64,000 bases of DNA from a candidate division TA06 bacterium (GTDB taxonomy: Bacteria; Edwardsbacteria; AC1; EtOH8), in assembly GCA_016235665.1 (NCBI GenBank), contig JACRJI010000003.1, positions 62,001 through 126,000 on the forward strand. Reading direction: 5' to 3'. The notes under the pieces were generated by a model. That model ran no database searches. It saw only the letters and a list, made by a program, of their open reading frames with translations, and was not told the DNA's origin. Position 1 is the stretch's first letter. Every line of letters begins with the position of its first letter. Shown here piece after piece: positions 16,018 to 24,214 of the stretch. The translations under genes were made by a program, and so were the position numbers.

Positions 16018-16898
16018 TATACCTTTATCTTCAGCCTCTCCATTATCCTTTCAAAATCCTCGGCCGAGTAATACTCAATCTCTATCTTCCCCTGGGCTTT
16101 GCCCTTGGGCACTAATCGGACCTTGGTCCCCAGCGCCCGTTGCATCTCGTTCTGGATGTTGGACAGGTGCTGGTCCAGGTTTTTGTTCTTGGCGGGAACC
16201 GGCCCGGGCGTCTGCTTTCCTGCCTCGCCCCTGGCCTTGGCCTCGGTCTCCCGCACCGAAAGCCCCTTGGCGATTATCTCCCTGGCCAGGGCCGACTGTC
16301 TGGCCGCCCCGACCGCCGTCAATATGGCCCGGGCATGGCCGGCGGAAAGCTTTTCTTCCTCCAGCAATTTTTGGACCTCGGCCGGCAGGGTCAAAAGCCT
16401 TAAGCTGTTGGCCACGGTGGAACGCTCCTTGCCCACCTTTTTAGCCAGGGCCTCCTGGGTCAGGGTGAATTCCTTCTGCAGCCGTTCGTAGCCCTTGGCC
16501 TCGTCCACGGGATTCAGGTTCTCGCGCTGGATATTCTCTATCAGCGCCAGCTCCAAGGCCTCCTGGTCGGTGGCCTGGCGGATGATGGCCGGGATTTCAG
16601 GTAATCCCAGCTTTTGCACCGCCCTAAAGCGGCGCTCGCCGGCGATCAGCTCGTAGCCGGTCCCGCTCCGCCGGACTATCACCGGCTCGATCACGCCCTT
16701 CTCCCGGATGGACTCGGCCAGCTCCGCCAGCGATTCGTCCTTGATGCTGCGGCGGGGCTGAAAGCGGTTGGGCTTGATGTCGCCGACCTTGAGGAACCGC
16801 TCCAGGCCTTCGGGATGGCTGGCCGGTAATATTTTTGTTGTTTTGGCCGGGATCAGGGCCGAAAGCCCCTTGCCCAGCCCGCGTTTGGGTGCAGACAT
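16017..16898 (-). CDS. parB: Chromosome partitioning protein ParB
   Basis: 293 aa; CTP-dependent DNA clamp that loads at parS and organises the origin region. It begins RGLGKGLSALIPAK, carries the CTP-binding motifs (NPFQPRR-type region as NRFQPRRSIKDESL, and AGERRFRAVQKLGL), ENIQRENLNPVDEAKGY and a helix-turn-helix region (TQEALAKKVGKERSTVANS), and ends with the dimerisation segment GKIEIEYYSAEDFERIMERL. The protein looks complete although a toxin gene starts on its last base. Two perfect parS sites are present at 32179-32194 and 32247-32262. ppk2 lies between it and parA. Confidence 0.96.
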   Translation of the reverse strand: MSAPKRGLGKGLSALIPAKTTKILPASHPEGLERFLKVGDIKPNRFQPRRSIKDESLAELAESIREKGVIEPVIVRRSGTGYELIAGERRFRAVQKLGLPEIPAIIRQATDQEALELALIENIQRENLNPVDEAKGYERLQKEFTLTQEALAKKVGKERSTVANSLRLLTLPAEVQKLLEEEKLSAGHARAILTAVGAARQSALAREIIAKGLSVRETEAKARGEAGKQTPGPVPAKNKNLDQHLSNIQNEMQRALGTKVRLVPKGKAQGKIEIEYYSAEDFERIMERLKIKV

Positions 16899-16920
16899 GC
16901 GGTCTCCGTTGTTTAAATTT

Positions 16921-17012
16921 CTTACAGGACGCAGATCCCCGCAGATTCCGCCGAGAATATCCCAATTAAATCCATAAAATCAGCGTTAATCCGCGTCCGG
17001 TCACCTCGTCAG
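16921..17012. repeat. Intergenic segment with a CGCAGATT-type dispersed sequence
   Basis: The gap between ppk2 and parB contains GACGCAGATCCCCGCAGATT and, further on, a complementary-looking CAGCGTTAATCCGCGT. A related stretch (TTCACGCAGATTATTTCA) occurs near 52237. This looks like decayed copies of a short dispersed intergenic repeat; no promoter or gene was recognised here. Confidence 0.4.
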
Positions 17013-17032
17013 GTATGGTTATTATCCGTGTT

Positions 17033-17851
17033 CTATTTTACCACTATCTTCTTGGGATCAAAGTCCGGCTTGGGGAACTTCATGTTCAGCCCTTCCAGCG
17101 ATTCCACGATGATCTGGGAGATGGCCAGGTTGCGGAACCATTTTTTGTCGGCCGGGATCACGAACCAGGGGGCCTGCTTGGTGCTGCAGTTGGAGAGGGC
17201 CGCCTCGTAAGCCTTCTGGTAATCGTTCCACTTGGCCCGTTCCTTAAGGTCCTCGGGGTTCATCTTCCAGTTCTTGGTGGGATCCTGCAGCCTGGCCTCC
17301 AGCCGCTCCTTCTGCTCCTGCTTGCTGATGTGCAAAAAGAATTTCAGCACCACATAATTGTTGCCGGCCAGCATTTTTTCAAAATCGTTGATCTGGCCGT
17401 AGCGTTCCGACCAGACCTCCTTGGGAACCAGATTGTGGACCCTCACTATCAGCACGTCCTCGTAGTGCGAGCGGTTGAAGATGCCGATGTCCCCCTTGGG
17501 CGGCACGTTGTGGTGGATGCGCCACAGGTAGTCGTGGTCCAGCTCCACCGAGTTGGGGGCCTTGTAGGAGACTATCTTGCAGCCCTGGGGGTTCACCCCC
17601 CGCATCACCTGGCGCACGGTGCCGTCCTTGCCGCAGGCGTCCATACCCTGCAGCACTATCAGCAGGCCGTATTTGTTCTGGGCGTACAACAGATATTGAA
17701 GCTCGGCCATCCGTTTCTGGTTCTTCTCCAATAGCTTTACGGCCTGTTCCTTGTCCTTGAACCCCAAAGTATCGCCGGGCTTGATCTTTTCCAGGTTCAC
17801 TTTTTTACCGGGCTTGATCAAAAGTTTGGACGAAAGTTTTTTCGGGTCCAT
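17033..17851 (-). CDS. ppk2: PPK2-family polyphosphate:nucleotide phosphotransferase
   Basis: About 272 aa. Transfers phosphate between polyphosphate and nucleoside mono- or diphosphates. Motifs: Walker A-like LQGMDACGKDGTVRQV, Walker B region GIFNRSHYEDVLIVRV, and the N-terminal LEKNQKRMAELQYLLYAQ helix. The C-terminus has WFVIPADKKWFRNL. ATG at 17851 is chosen because GGAGGG lies just upstream; an ATG at 17887 lacks such a site. It is inserted between parA and parB, which are normally adjacent, with only a 49-bp gap after parA. Class I (NMP/NDP) versus other classes is not decided. Confidence 0.92.
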   Translation of the reverse strand: MDPKKLSSKLLIKPGKKVNLEKIKPGDTLGFKDKEQAVKLLEKNQKRMAELQYLLYAQNKYGLLIVLQGMDACGKDGTVRQVMRGVNPQGCKIVSYKAPNSVELDHDYLWRIHHNVPPKGDIGIFNRSHYEDVLIVRVHNLVPKEVWSERYGQINDFEKMLAGNNYVVLKFFLHISKQEQKERLEARLQDPTKNWKMNPEDLKERAKWNDYQKAYEAALSNCSTKQAPWFVIPADKKWFRNLAISQIIVESLEGLNMKFPKPDFDPKKIVVK

Positions 17852-17900
17852 TACGCCCTCCGTTTTGGTTGGGACATGGCATGCCATGTCTTTGCTTGAT

Positions 17901-18680
17901 TTATCTATGTTCCTTTGTTTTTTCGGCTTTCACTATCTCCCGGGCCAGGCTCAAGTATCCCTGCGCCCCCTGGGAGTTGACGTCGTAAAGGATGATCGGT
18001 TTGCCGTGGGACGGGGCCTCGGCCAGCCGCACACTGCGGTTGATCACGGCCTTGTAGACCTTCTCCGGAAAGTGCTTGTGCAGTTCGTCGGCCACCTGCT
18101 GGGCCAGATTCAGCCGGCTGTCGAACATGGTCAGAAGGATCCCCTCCAGTTCCAGCGCCGGGTTGAGTCCCTCTTTCACCAGGTCAAAGGTGTTCATCAG
18201 CTGGCCCAGCCCCTCCAGCGCGTAGTACTCGGCTTGGAGCGGGATCAGCACGCTGTGGGCCGCCGTCAGCGCGTTGATGGTCAGCAGGCCCAGGCTGGGC
18301 GGGCAGTCAATTACTATGTACTGAAACTTTTCGGCCGCCGCTTCCACCAAAGGCTTAAGCAGGAACTCCCGGCCCTGGCGCTCCACCATCTCTACCTCGG
18401 CCCCGGCCAGGTCTATCTGAGAGGGGGCCAGCATAAGTTTGGGCAAAGCGGTCGGCAGGATGATCCCGGCCAGCGGGATCTCCTCCATCAGCGCGTCGTA
18501 GATGCCCCGCTCCACCTGTGATTTGTCCTGGCCCAGCCCGCTGGTGGCGTTGGCCTGGGGATCCAGGTCCACCAGCAGGGTGGTCTTCTCCAGCACCGCC
18601 AGGCTGGCGGCCAGATTGATGGCGGTGGTGGTCTTTCCCACCCCGCCCTTTTGGTTGGCTACGGCTATTATTTTTGTCAT
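17901..18680 (-). CDS. parA: Chromosome partitioning ATPase ParA (Soj)
   Basis: 259-aa Walker-type ATPase that works with ParB in origin segregation and can modulate DnaA. It begins with the deviant Walker A in IIAVANQKGGVGKTTTAINL, has the LVDLDPQANATSGLG motif and VIDCPPSLGLLTINAL. Length and motifs are those of chromosomal Soj-type ParA. The gene faces the barrel-protein gene; the 190-bp divergent region is AT-rich and contains GGTATAATA-like -10 candidates on its strand. Confidence 0.97.
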   Translation of the reverse strand: MTKIIAVANQKGGVGKTTTAINLAASLAVLEKTTLLVDLDPQANATSGLGQDKSQVERGIYDALMEEIPLAGIILPTALPKLMLAPSQIDLAGAEVEMVERQGREFLLKPLVEAAAEKFQYIVIDCPPSLGLLTINALTAAHSVLIPLQAEYYALEGLGQLMNTFDLVKEGLNPALELEGILLTMFDSRLNLAQQVADELHKHFPEKVYKAVINRSVRLAEAPSHGKPIILYDVNSQGAQGYLSLAREIVKAEKTKEHR

Positions 18681-18801
18681 TTATTGGTGATCATATCCGG
18701 GTTTATAAGGTCATTGATGCAAGCTTTTTATTATACCATAATATTTATAAAATCTGCAAAAAATATCTTTTTTATTTTGAGCTAAAATTATTAGATTACT
18801 G

Positions 18802-18830
18802 TTGACATTTAATGCTCAACCTATTATTAT
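18802..18830 (+). promoter_or_regulatory. Promoter of the beta-barrel protein gene
   Basis: TTGACA (18802-18807), 17-nt spacer, TATTAT (18825-18830); the start codon follows at 18871 with GGAG 8-9 nt before it. Confidence 0.75.
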
Positions 18831-18870
18831 ATTGGTTATCAACCTCAATAACAACAACTGGAGTACAGTT

Positions 18871-19473
18871 ATGAAAAAATTATTTGTCTTGCTGCTTTTG
18901 TTGGGCCTGGGTTCCTTGGCTTTGGCCCAGGGATTGTCTTTTGGCATCAAGGGCGGGATGAACGTGGCCAACATGTCCGGCGACAGCCTGAGCGGCACCG
19001 AGGGCCTGGCCGGGGTGGCGGTGGGCGCATACGCCAGCATCGGCCTGCTGCCCAATATCGCGGTCCAGCCGGAGATCCTGTTCTCGCAAAAAGGCTGTAA
19101 GGAGACCGGCGAGATCCTGGGTACCGCATACGAAGCCACCAGCCGTATAAATTACCTTGAGATCCCGGTGCTGGCCAAGATCTCGTTTGGCGCCATTGTC
19201 AAACCCTATGTTCTGGCCGGACCCTATTTCTCCACCATGATGGGAGCCACCGGTGAAGCCACCCTCGGAGGAATTTCGGCTTCTGTGGATATTTCCGACC
19301 TGTTCAAGAGCTCCGACATGGGGTTGACCTTCGGGGCCGGTGTCCAGACACCGATCAAGCTTTCCGTCGAAGCCCGCTATTCAATGGGATTGGGTTCCAT
19401 AGATAACATCGCACCGGACGAAAATGTTAAAAATTCGAACATCTCTCTTTTGATAGGGTTCTCTCTTTTCTAA
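18871..19473 (+). CDS. Outer-membrane beta-barrel protein (porin-family, PF13568-like)
   Basis: 200 aa. N-terminal signal peptide KKLFVLLLLLGLGSLALAQ, then a mature part opening GLSFGIKGGMNVANMSG, the usual start of small OMP_b-brl barrels in FCB bacteria, followed by alternating amphipathic strands. The C-terminal residue is Phe (LLIGFSLF), as expected of BAM substrates. The ATG at 18871 is chosen because it gives a complete signal peptide and has a GGAG site. It is a single gene with its own promoter and a strong terminator. Function unknown. Confidence 0.88.
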   Translation: MKKLFVLLLLLGLGSLALAQGLSFGIKGGMNVANMSGDSLSGTEGLAGVAVGAYASIGLLPNIAVQPEILFSQKGCKETGEILGTAYEATSRINYLEIPVLAKISFGAIVKPYVLAGPYFSTMMGATGEATLGGISASVDISDLFKSSDMGLTFGAGVQTPIKLSVEARYSMGLGSIDNIAPDENVKNSNISLLIGFSLF

Positions 19474-19491
19474 GAGGTTTGGCACAACCCA

Positions 19492-19525
19492 AAAAGCCCC
19501 TGGTCTTTTCTGACCAGGGGCTTTT
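19492..19525. terminator. Bidirectional terminator after the barrel protein gene
   Basis: 14-bp perfect stem (AAAAGCCCCTGGTC and complement) with a 6-nt loop; T-rich on both strands. It also serves the HAD gene arriving on the minus strand. Confidence 0.9.
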
Positions 19526-19539
19526 ACTTTTACTGCGGT

Positions 19540-20238
19540 TCATACGTCCAATATTACCCGGACAACTTCTTGGTAATCGCTGAAGTCCCAGAAGGCCTGG
19601 TCGGCCCCGTGCCCCAGGAGCTTGGCAGCGGAACTGCGCCCGGTTCCCACTCCGACTGTCTTAACGCCCAAATGACGGCCGCAGTTGATGTCGTGCTCTG
19701 TGTCACCAACGATCACAATCTGCTTGCCGGTGAATTTCTGCCCCGAAATCTCAAAGGCCCTCTGCACAGCTATATCCGCCAGTTCCTTCCGGACGGCCGA
19801 GTCGTCGGCAAAGGCTCCGAACGAAAAATACTTCCACAGGCCCAAGGACTCCAGTTTGGCCCTCGCGCCCGGTCTTATGTTCCCGGTCAGCAGCCCCTGC
19901 AACACTGGTTGTTTGCTCAGCTCCTCCAACAGTTCCCGCACCCCGGGGTAGATCTTTTTGTCCGACGCCTTGGGTAGTTCAGTCTGCAGGGCCGAGGAAT
20001 AAAGGTTCAGCGCCCTTTCCACCATGTCGCTGTTGTGTTCCACCCCGGCCTCGGCCATCAGCTCCCGGACGATCATGGAGTCGGTCTTGCCGTCGAAGAT
20101 CCAGCCGTCTATCGGCCCGGCGGTACCGAAGACCTCCAGCAGGGCCTGCTTGAAAACCCTTCGGGGAGTGGCCCCGCAGTGCACCAGAGTTCCGTCGATG
20201 TCAAAGAGGACCAGATGGGTGTATTTGTTGCTGGCCAC
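19540..20238 (-). CDS. HAD-superfamily hydrolase, phosphoglycolate phosphatase-like
   Basis: 232 aa. HAD motifs: motif I LFDIDGTLVHC (nucleophile Asp), motif II GLLTGN (Thr), and motif IV IVGDTEHDINCGR. The cap region is of the helical type. It probably dephosphorylates a small phosphometabolite; the substrate is not evident. The start is GTG at 20238, 2 nt after the rsmG stop, and no separate Shine-Dalgarno is seen, so it is likely coupled to rsmG. Confidence 0.88.
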   Translation of the reverse strand: MASNKYTHLVLFDIDGTLVHCGATPRRVFKQALLEVFGTAGPIDGWIFDGKTDSMIVRELMAEAGVEHNSDMVERALNLYSSALQTELPKASDKKIYPGVRELLEELSKQPVLQGLLTGNIRPGARAKLESLGLWKYFSFGAFADDSAVRKELADIAVQRAFEISGQKFTGKQIVIVGDTEHDINCGRHLGVKTVGVGTGRSSAAKLLGHGADQAFWDFSDYQEVVRVILDV

Positions 20239-20240
20239 GG

Positions 20241-20918
20241 CTATTGTTTTTCCAGCACAATTATTTGCCGGGCTTTCCCGTCAATGACATATTCTTTGAT
20301 GGTTTCTATCCGCATATAGTTTTTTGCCAGCTCCTTTTCGGCCTCCTTTATTTCCTGCTCCGCCTTCTGCGCCTTGAATGCCAGCAAAACCCCTCCGGGC
20401 CGCAGGAAAGGAAACGAACTCTTGACCAGCTCCTTCAGTTCGGCCACCGCCCGGCACAGCACCACATCGTATTTGCTCAGCCGTTCCTTCTCCTTGACCA
20501 GCTCTTGGGAATGCTGGGGAACCACCGTTACGTTCTGCAAATCCAGCTCCCGGGACGCCAGGTCCAAAAATTTTGCTTTCTTCTGGGTGGCCTCCACGCA
20601 GGTCAGGTTGATGCCGGGCCGGCAGATCTTCAGCGGAAAACCGGGAAAACCGCCGCCGGAGCCCAGGTCCATGACGGTCATCGGAACCGGGCTGTATATG
20701 GCGGCCTCATCCAGCAGCGGCAGGGCCGCCAGCGAGTCAGCGATGTGGCCGGCCACAGTTTTTTCGGCGTTCTGCCGGGAGATCAGATTTATTTTCTGGT
20801 TCCAGTCCAAAACAAACCGGGCGTATTGTTCCAACTGTTGGATCTGGCCGGGAGTTATTTCCCCGTTTTTACTTCCGGACAATTCTTTTGCGCTCAACCT
20901 GAAGCTTTGGTTTGACAT
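20241..20918 (-). CDS. rsmG: 16S rRNA (guanine527-N7)-methyltransferase RsmG
   Basis: 225 aa, also called GidB. Methylates N7 of G527 in 16S rRNA. Motifs: LDWNQKINLIS near residue 40, the SAM-binding VMDLGSGGGFPGFPLKI around residue 80, CVEATQKKAKFLD and VVLCRAVAELKELV. The position beside oriC is typical; in many bacteria rsmG is followed by parA-parB, and here a HAD gene and a barrel gene intervene. It reads away from the origin. Confidence 0.96.
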   Translation of the reverse strand: MSNQSFRLSAKELSGSKNGEITPGQIQQLEQYARFVLDWNQKINLISRQNAEKTVAGHIADSLAALPLLDEAAIYSPVPMTVMDLGSGGGFPGFPLKICRPGINLTCVEATQKKAKFLDLASRELDLQNVTVVPQHSQELVKEKERLSKYDVVLCRAVAELKELVKSSFPFLRPGGVLLAFKAQKAEQEIKEAEKELAKNYMRIETIKEYVIDGKARQIIVLEKQ

Positions 20919-21443
20919 TTTTTACGGAATAAAATTTATTTGGTGGGTTCTTTTATCAAACTTTAACCTAAAAGCAGATTTATTTCAAGATAAATTTCAT
21001 TTATTGAAAAATTTCTTCTTTTTATTTTTTATTTTTCGTAAAACGCTATTGACTTTTTTTCGGCAACCTGATATATTTACATCCTGGCTCAGTAAAGAGC
21101 ACCGTTATATGTTTTTTAATATGAAATCACGGGGCAGGCAATCCGTGGTTTCTTTTTCTTTTTTATGGCCCTTTCTGTGGAAAACCTTGTTGATAACTTT
21201 GCTCTTCAATGACACTCTATAACCCCTTGTTAATAGATATTTTATACACCCTTACTGCATTGTTGATAATCCTTTTGTAAATATCGTTTCTTTTTTGTAA
21301 CAGTATGTGTGTCAATATATTACTGTTGTTTACAACCTGTTGATAACTGTGTTAATAATCCCCAAGCCTTGATTTTCCGCACTTTATAAACACCACCCTT
21401 TAACTACCCTTAAATATCAGCCTTTTAGCGCTGTGGATATCTT
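20919..21443. other. oriC: Replication origin region (oriC), left part, upstream of dnaA
   Basis: 525-bp AT-rich gap between divergent rsmG and dnaA. Repeated DnaA-box-like 9-mers on the plus strand: TGTTGATAA at 21188-21196, 21261-21269 and 21338-21346; related TGTTAATAA at 21350-21358, TGTTAATAG at 21228-21236, TGTGGAAAA at 21176-21184 and TGTGGATAT at 21432-21440 directly before dnaA. A long T-rich block around 21001-21060 is a candidate unwinding element. With dnaA, dnaN, rsmG, parAB and mnmG nearby, this is the likely chromosomal origin. Confidence 0.85.
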
Positions 21444-22781
21444 ATGAGCCAACAAGCACAAGCACTTTGGGCACAGGCCCAGGAAAAAATCAAAGAACGG
21501 ATAGGCTCCGGCAGCTATGACACCTGGCTAAGGCCTGTCAAAGCGGCTTCCATGGGGGATACGTCTATAACCCTCCGGGTTCCCAACCAGTTTTTCATAC
21601 AATGGCTGGAACAACATTACCTGCCATTCATAAAAGAAGCCATCAAAGAAACAGCCCTAAGGGAACTGGATGTGATCTTTTCAGCGCCCACCGAGCAACC
21701 CAAGCCTTCTTTGTCAGAAAAACAGTTTCCCCCTCCACTGCCCATCGCCATTGACGGCGACAGCCAGCTGAGGGAACGCTATACATTTGATAAATTTGTG
21801 ATCGGGAAAAGCAACGAGTTTGCCCACGCCGCGGCCAGGGCCGTGGCCGAAGCGCCTGGCAAGGTCTATAACCCCTTTTTCATATACGGAGGTGTGGGAT
21901 TGGGAAAGACCCATCTGACCCATGCCATCGGCAATTACGTCCGGGCCAAAAAACCCAAGGCCAAGATCTTTTACACCCCGGCCGAAAATTTCATGAACGA
22001 GATGGTGGCCGCCATCCAGAACCGCAAGATCCTTGACTTCAAAAACCACTACCGCAATCTTGACGTCCTGCTGATAGACGATATCCAGTTCCTTTCGGAA
22101 AAGACCGGGATGCAGGAGGAGATATTCCACACCTTCAACACTCTTTATGACTCACGCAAACAGATAGTGCTGACCTCGGACCGACCGCCCAAGGACATCT
22201 CCCAGCTGGAGGAGCGTCTAGTCTCCCGCTTTCAAAGCGGTTTGGTGGCCGACATCCAATCCCCCGACCTGGAGACCAGGATCGCCATCTTAAAGAAGAA
22301 GGCCGAGATCGATGAGCTGAAAGTACCAGATGAGGTCATCTTTTTCATGGCCGAGGCGGTCAAGTCCAACATCCGGGAACTGGAGGGATCTTTGGTCCGG
22401 GTCACCGCCTTTGCCTCGGTGGCTGACCGGGAACTGACCCTGGAGCTGGCCCAGGAGGCCCTTAAACACATCATCTCCCAAAAGACCAAAAGCATCTCCA
22501 TCGATTCCATCCTGAGGACGGTGGCCAACCATTTTTCCGTCAGCGACGAGGCTTTGCGCTCCAGCAAGCGCACCAAGGAACTGGTGCTCCCCCGCCACAT
22601 AGCCATGTACCTTTCCCGAACCCTGACCACTTCTTCACTGAACGACATCGGCAAGCGTTTCGGGGGCAAAGACCATTCCACCGTTCATCACGCCATAGAC
22701 AAAATGAATAAAGATATCTTAAAAGACCAGGATATGGCCCGGCAGGTGGAGTTGATAACCAAGACTATAAAGGGTGAATAA
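21444..22781 (+). CDS. dnaA: Chromosomal replication initiator protein DnaA
   Basis: 445 aa; AAA+ ATPase that opens oriC. Domain I at the N-terminus (ALWAQAQEKIKERIGSGSYD), a short linker, the AAA+ core from about residue 105 with Walker A GGVGLGKTHLTHAIG, Walker B VLLIDDIQFL and sensor motif VSRFQSGLVAD, and the C-terminal DNA-binding domain with the signature FGGKDHSTVHHAI. The gene is flanked by DnaA-box clusters on both sides. A TGTGGATAT box a few bases before the ATG suggests autoregulation. Confidence 0.99.
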   Translation: MSQQAQALWAQAQEKIKERIGSGSYDTWLRPVKAASMGDTSITLRVPNQFFIQWLEQHYLPFIKEAIKETALRELDVIFSAPTEQPKPSLSEKQFPPPLPIAIDGDSQLRERYTFDKFVIGKSNEFAHAAARAVAEAPGKVYNPFFIYGGVGLGKTHLTHAIGNYVRAKKPKAKIFYTPAENFMNEMVAAIQNRKILDFKNHYRNLDVLLIDDIQFLSEKTGMQEEIFHTFNTLYDSRKQIVLTSDRPPKDISQLEERLVSRFQSGLVADIQSPDLETRIAILKKKAEIDELKVPDEVIFFMAEAVKSNIRELEGSLVRVTAFASVADRELTLELAQEALKHIISQKTKSISIDSILRTVANHFSVSDEALRSSKRTKELVLPRHIAMYLSRTLTTSSLNDIGKRFGGKDHSTVHHAIDKMNKDILKDQDMARQVELITKTIKGE

Positions 22782-23029
22782 CCCGGGGATAAGTTTTTTT
22801 GTTTTTTTTCTTTGTGGATCACTGTGGATAAAACCCTCTGTTATCAACATGTTTTCCAGTCTTACCAAAACATCAATTTACCGCTGACAGACACTGGCTT
22901 CAACATTATTTTGACTTATCCCAAGATTTACCAACTTTACTATTGACTTTTACTGTTAATTAGATATATCATAATAAACTAATCATCTCATCTAAAGAAA
23001 CATTCTCATTCACAGAGAGATATCTTAAA
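22782..23029. other. oriC, right part: DnaA boxes between dnaA and dnaN, with a putative dnaN promoter
   Basis: 248-bp AT-rich gap. DnaA boxes: TGTGGATCA (22813-22821), TGTGGATAA (22823-22831) and TTATCAACA (22841-22849, opposite orientation). A promoter-like TTGACT (22943-22948) with TATCAT (22967-22972, spacer 18) may serve dnaN. Boxes on both sides of dnaA give a bipartite origin layout like that of Bacillus. Confidence 0.75.
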
Positions 23030-24139
23030 ATGAAAATTTCCATCTCCCAGGACAAGATCCTTTCAAGCCTTCAAAGCATAATCGGAGTGGTTCCCACCAA
23101 AAGCACATTTCCGGTACTGGCCAACGTGCTTTTAGAGGCCACCAAGGACAAGATAAAGTTCTCCGCCACTGACCTGGAAGTGGCCATCGTCACCGAGACC
23201 GAGGCCAAGATCACCAACCCCGGAGCCATCACCATTCCGGCCCGCCAGTTCTTCGAGATCATCAAACAGCTACCCTCCCTGCCGCTGGATATCGAGGTCA
23301 ACGAGAACAAGATAGCCATCAAGTGCGACAAGAGCCGCTTTAACCTGATCGGGATACCCAAGGACGAATTTCCCAAGATCCCCGAAATCAAAAAAGACAA
23401 GCAGATCAAGCTGCCAGCCTCACTGCTGCAGAGCGCCATCAAAAAGACCCTTTTCGCCGCGGCCAACGACAGTTCCCGCCCGGCCCTGTGCGGAGTGCTG
23501 TTCCAGGTCAACGGAGACAAGCTGCGGGTGGTGACCACCGACGGCCGGCGCCTGGCCCTGATGGAAAGCCTGATATCGCCAGTCTCACAGAAAAGCGAAC
23601 TGCTGATCCCGCCCAAGGGGCTGAACCTGGTCAACAAGATGATCGGTTCCAGCGAACAGGAGATAATCCTGAAGTTCGACGATAACTATTCCCAGTTCAT
23701 CCTGGGCAGCACCCAGCTGTTCGCCCGGCACATCGAAGGAGTTTATCCCGAATACGACAAGTTCATACCCTGGAGCAACGATAAGATCGTCACCGTCAAC
23801 ACTGAGATATTTGCGGCCGGGGTGCGCCGGGTATCGGTGTTTTCCGACACTTTCACCAGCATGATCAAACTGAACATTAAGGCCGATTCCCTGGACCTTT
23901 CCAGCCGCACCGCCGACATCGGGGAGGCCTTTGAAAGCCTGGCGGCCAAATACGGCGGGGAGGAAATGGAGATCGGCTACAACGCCAACTATCTGCTGGA
24001 CATCATCAAGAATGTTGAGTCCGACGAGCTGAATATTTATCTCAGCGCACCGCTGGCGGCGGCCATCGTCCGGCCCAGCCAGGAAAAGGACGACAACAAA
24101 CTGGTCTATCTGATCATGCCCATCCGCCTGCCGGAATAA
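23030..24139 (+). CDS. dnaN: DNA polymerase III beta subunit (sliding clamp)
   Basis: 369 aa, normal length. Begins MKISISQDKILSSLQSIIGVV and shows the three-fold clamp architecture; KSTFPVLANVLLEA and TDLEVAIVTE in domain 1, LFAAANDSSRPALCGVLF and TDGRRLALME in domain 2, and the C-terminal YLIMPIRLPE that forms the partner-binding pocket. The ring tethers polymerase and repair enzymes to DNA. Downstream of dnaA in the standard order, followed by its own terminator. Confidence 0.99.
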   Translation: MKISISQDKILSSLQSIIGVVPTKSTFPVLANVLLEATKDKIKFSATDLEVAIVTETEAKITNPGAITIPARQFFEIIKQLPSLPLDIEVNENKIAIKCDKSRFNLIGIPKDEFPKIPEIKKDKQIKLPASLLQSAIKKTLFAAANDSSRPALCGVLFQVNGDKLRVVTTDGRRLALMESLISPVSQKSELLIPPKGLNLVNKMIGSSEQEIILKFDDNYSQFILGSTQLFARHIEGVYPEYDKFIPWSNDKIVTVNTEIFAAGVRRVSVFSDTFTSMIKLNIKADSLDLSSRTADIGEAFESLAAKYGGEEMEIGYNANYLLDIIKNVESDELNIYLSAPLAAAIVRPSQEKDDNKLVYLIMPIRLPE

Positions 24140-24156
24140 AGAACCGCAGGCAGAAT

Positions 24157-24190
24157 AAAAGGATGTAGCAAAAAATGTTACGTCCTTTTT
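24157..24190 (+). terminator. Terminator of dnaN
   Basis: 13-bp stem (AAAAGGATGTAGC with GTTACGTCCTTTT, two G-U pairs) followed by a T-run. It lies between dnaN and the Dabb gene. Confidence 0.75.
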
Positions 24191-24214
24191 TATTTTCACC
24201 AGCAAAGGAGAACC

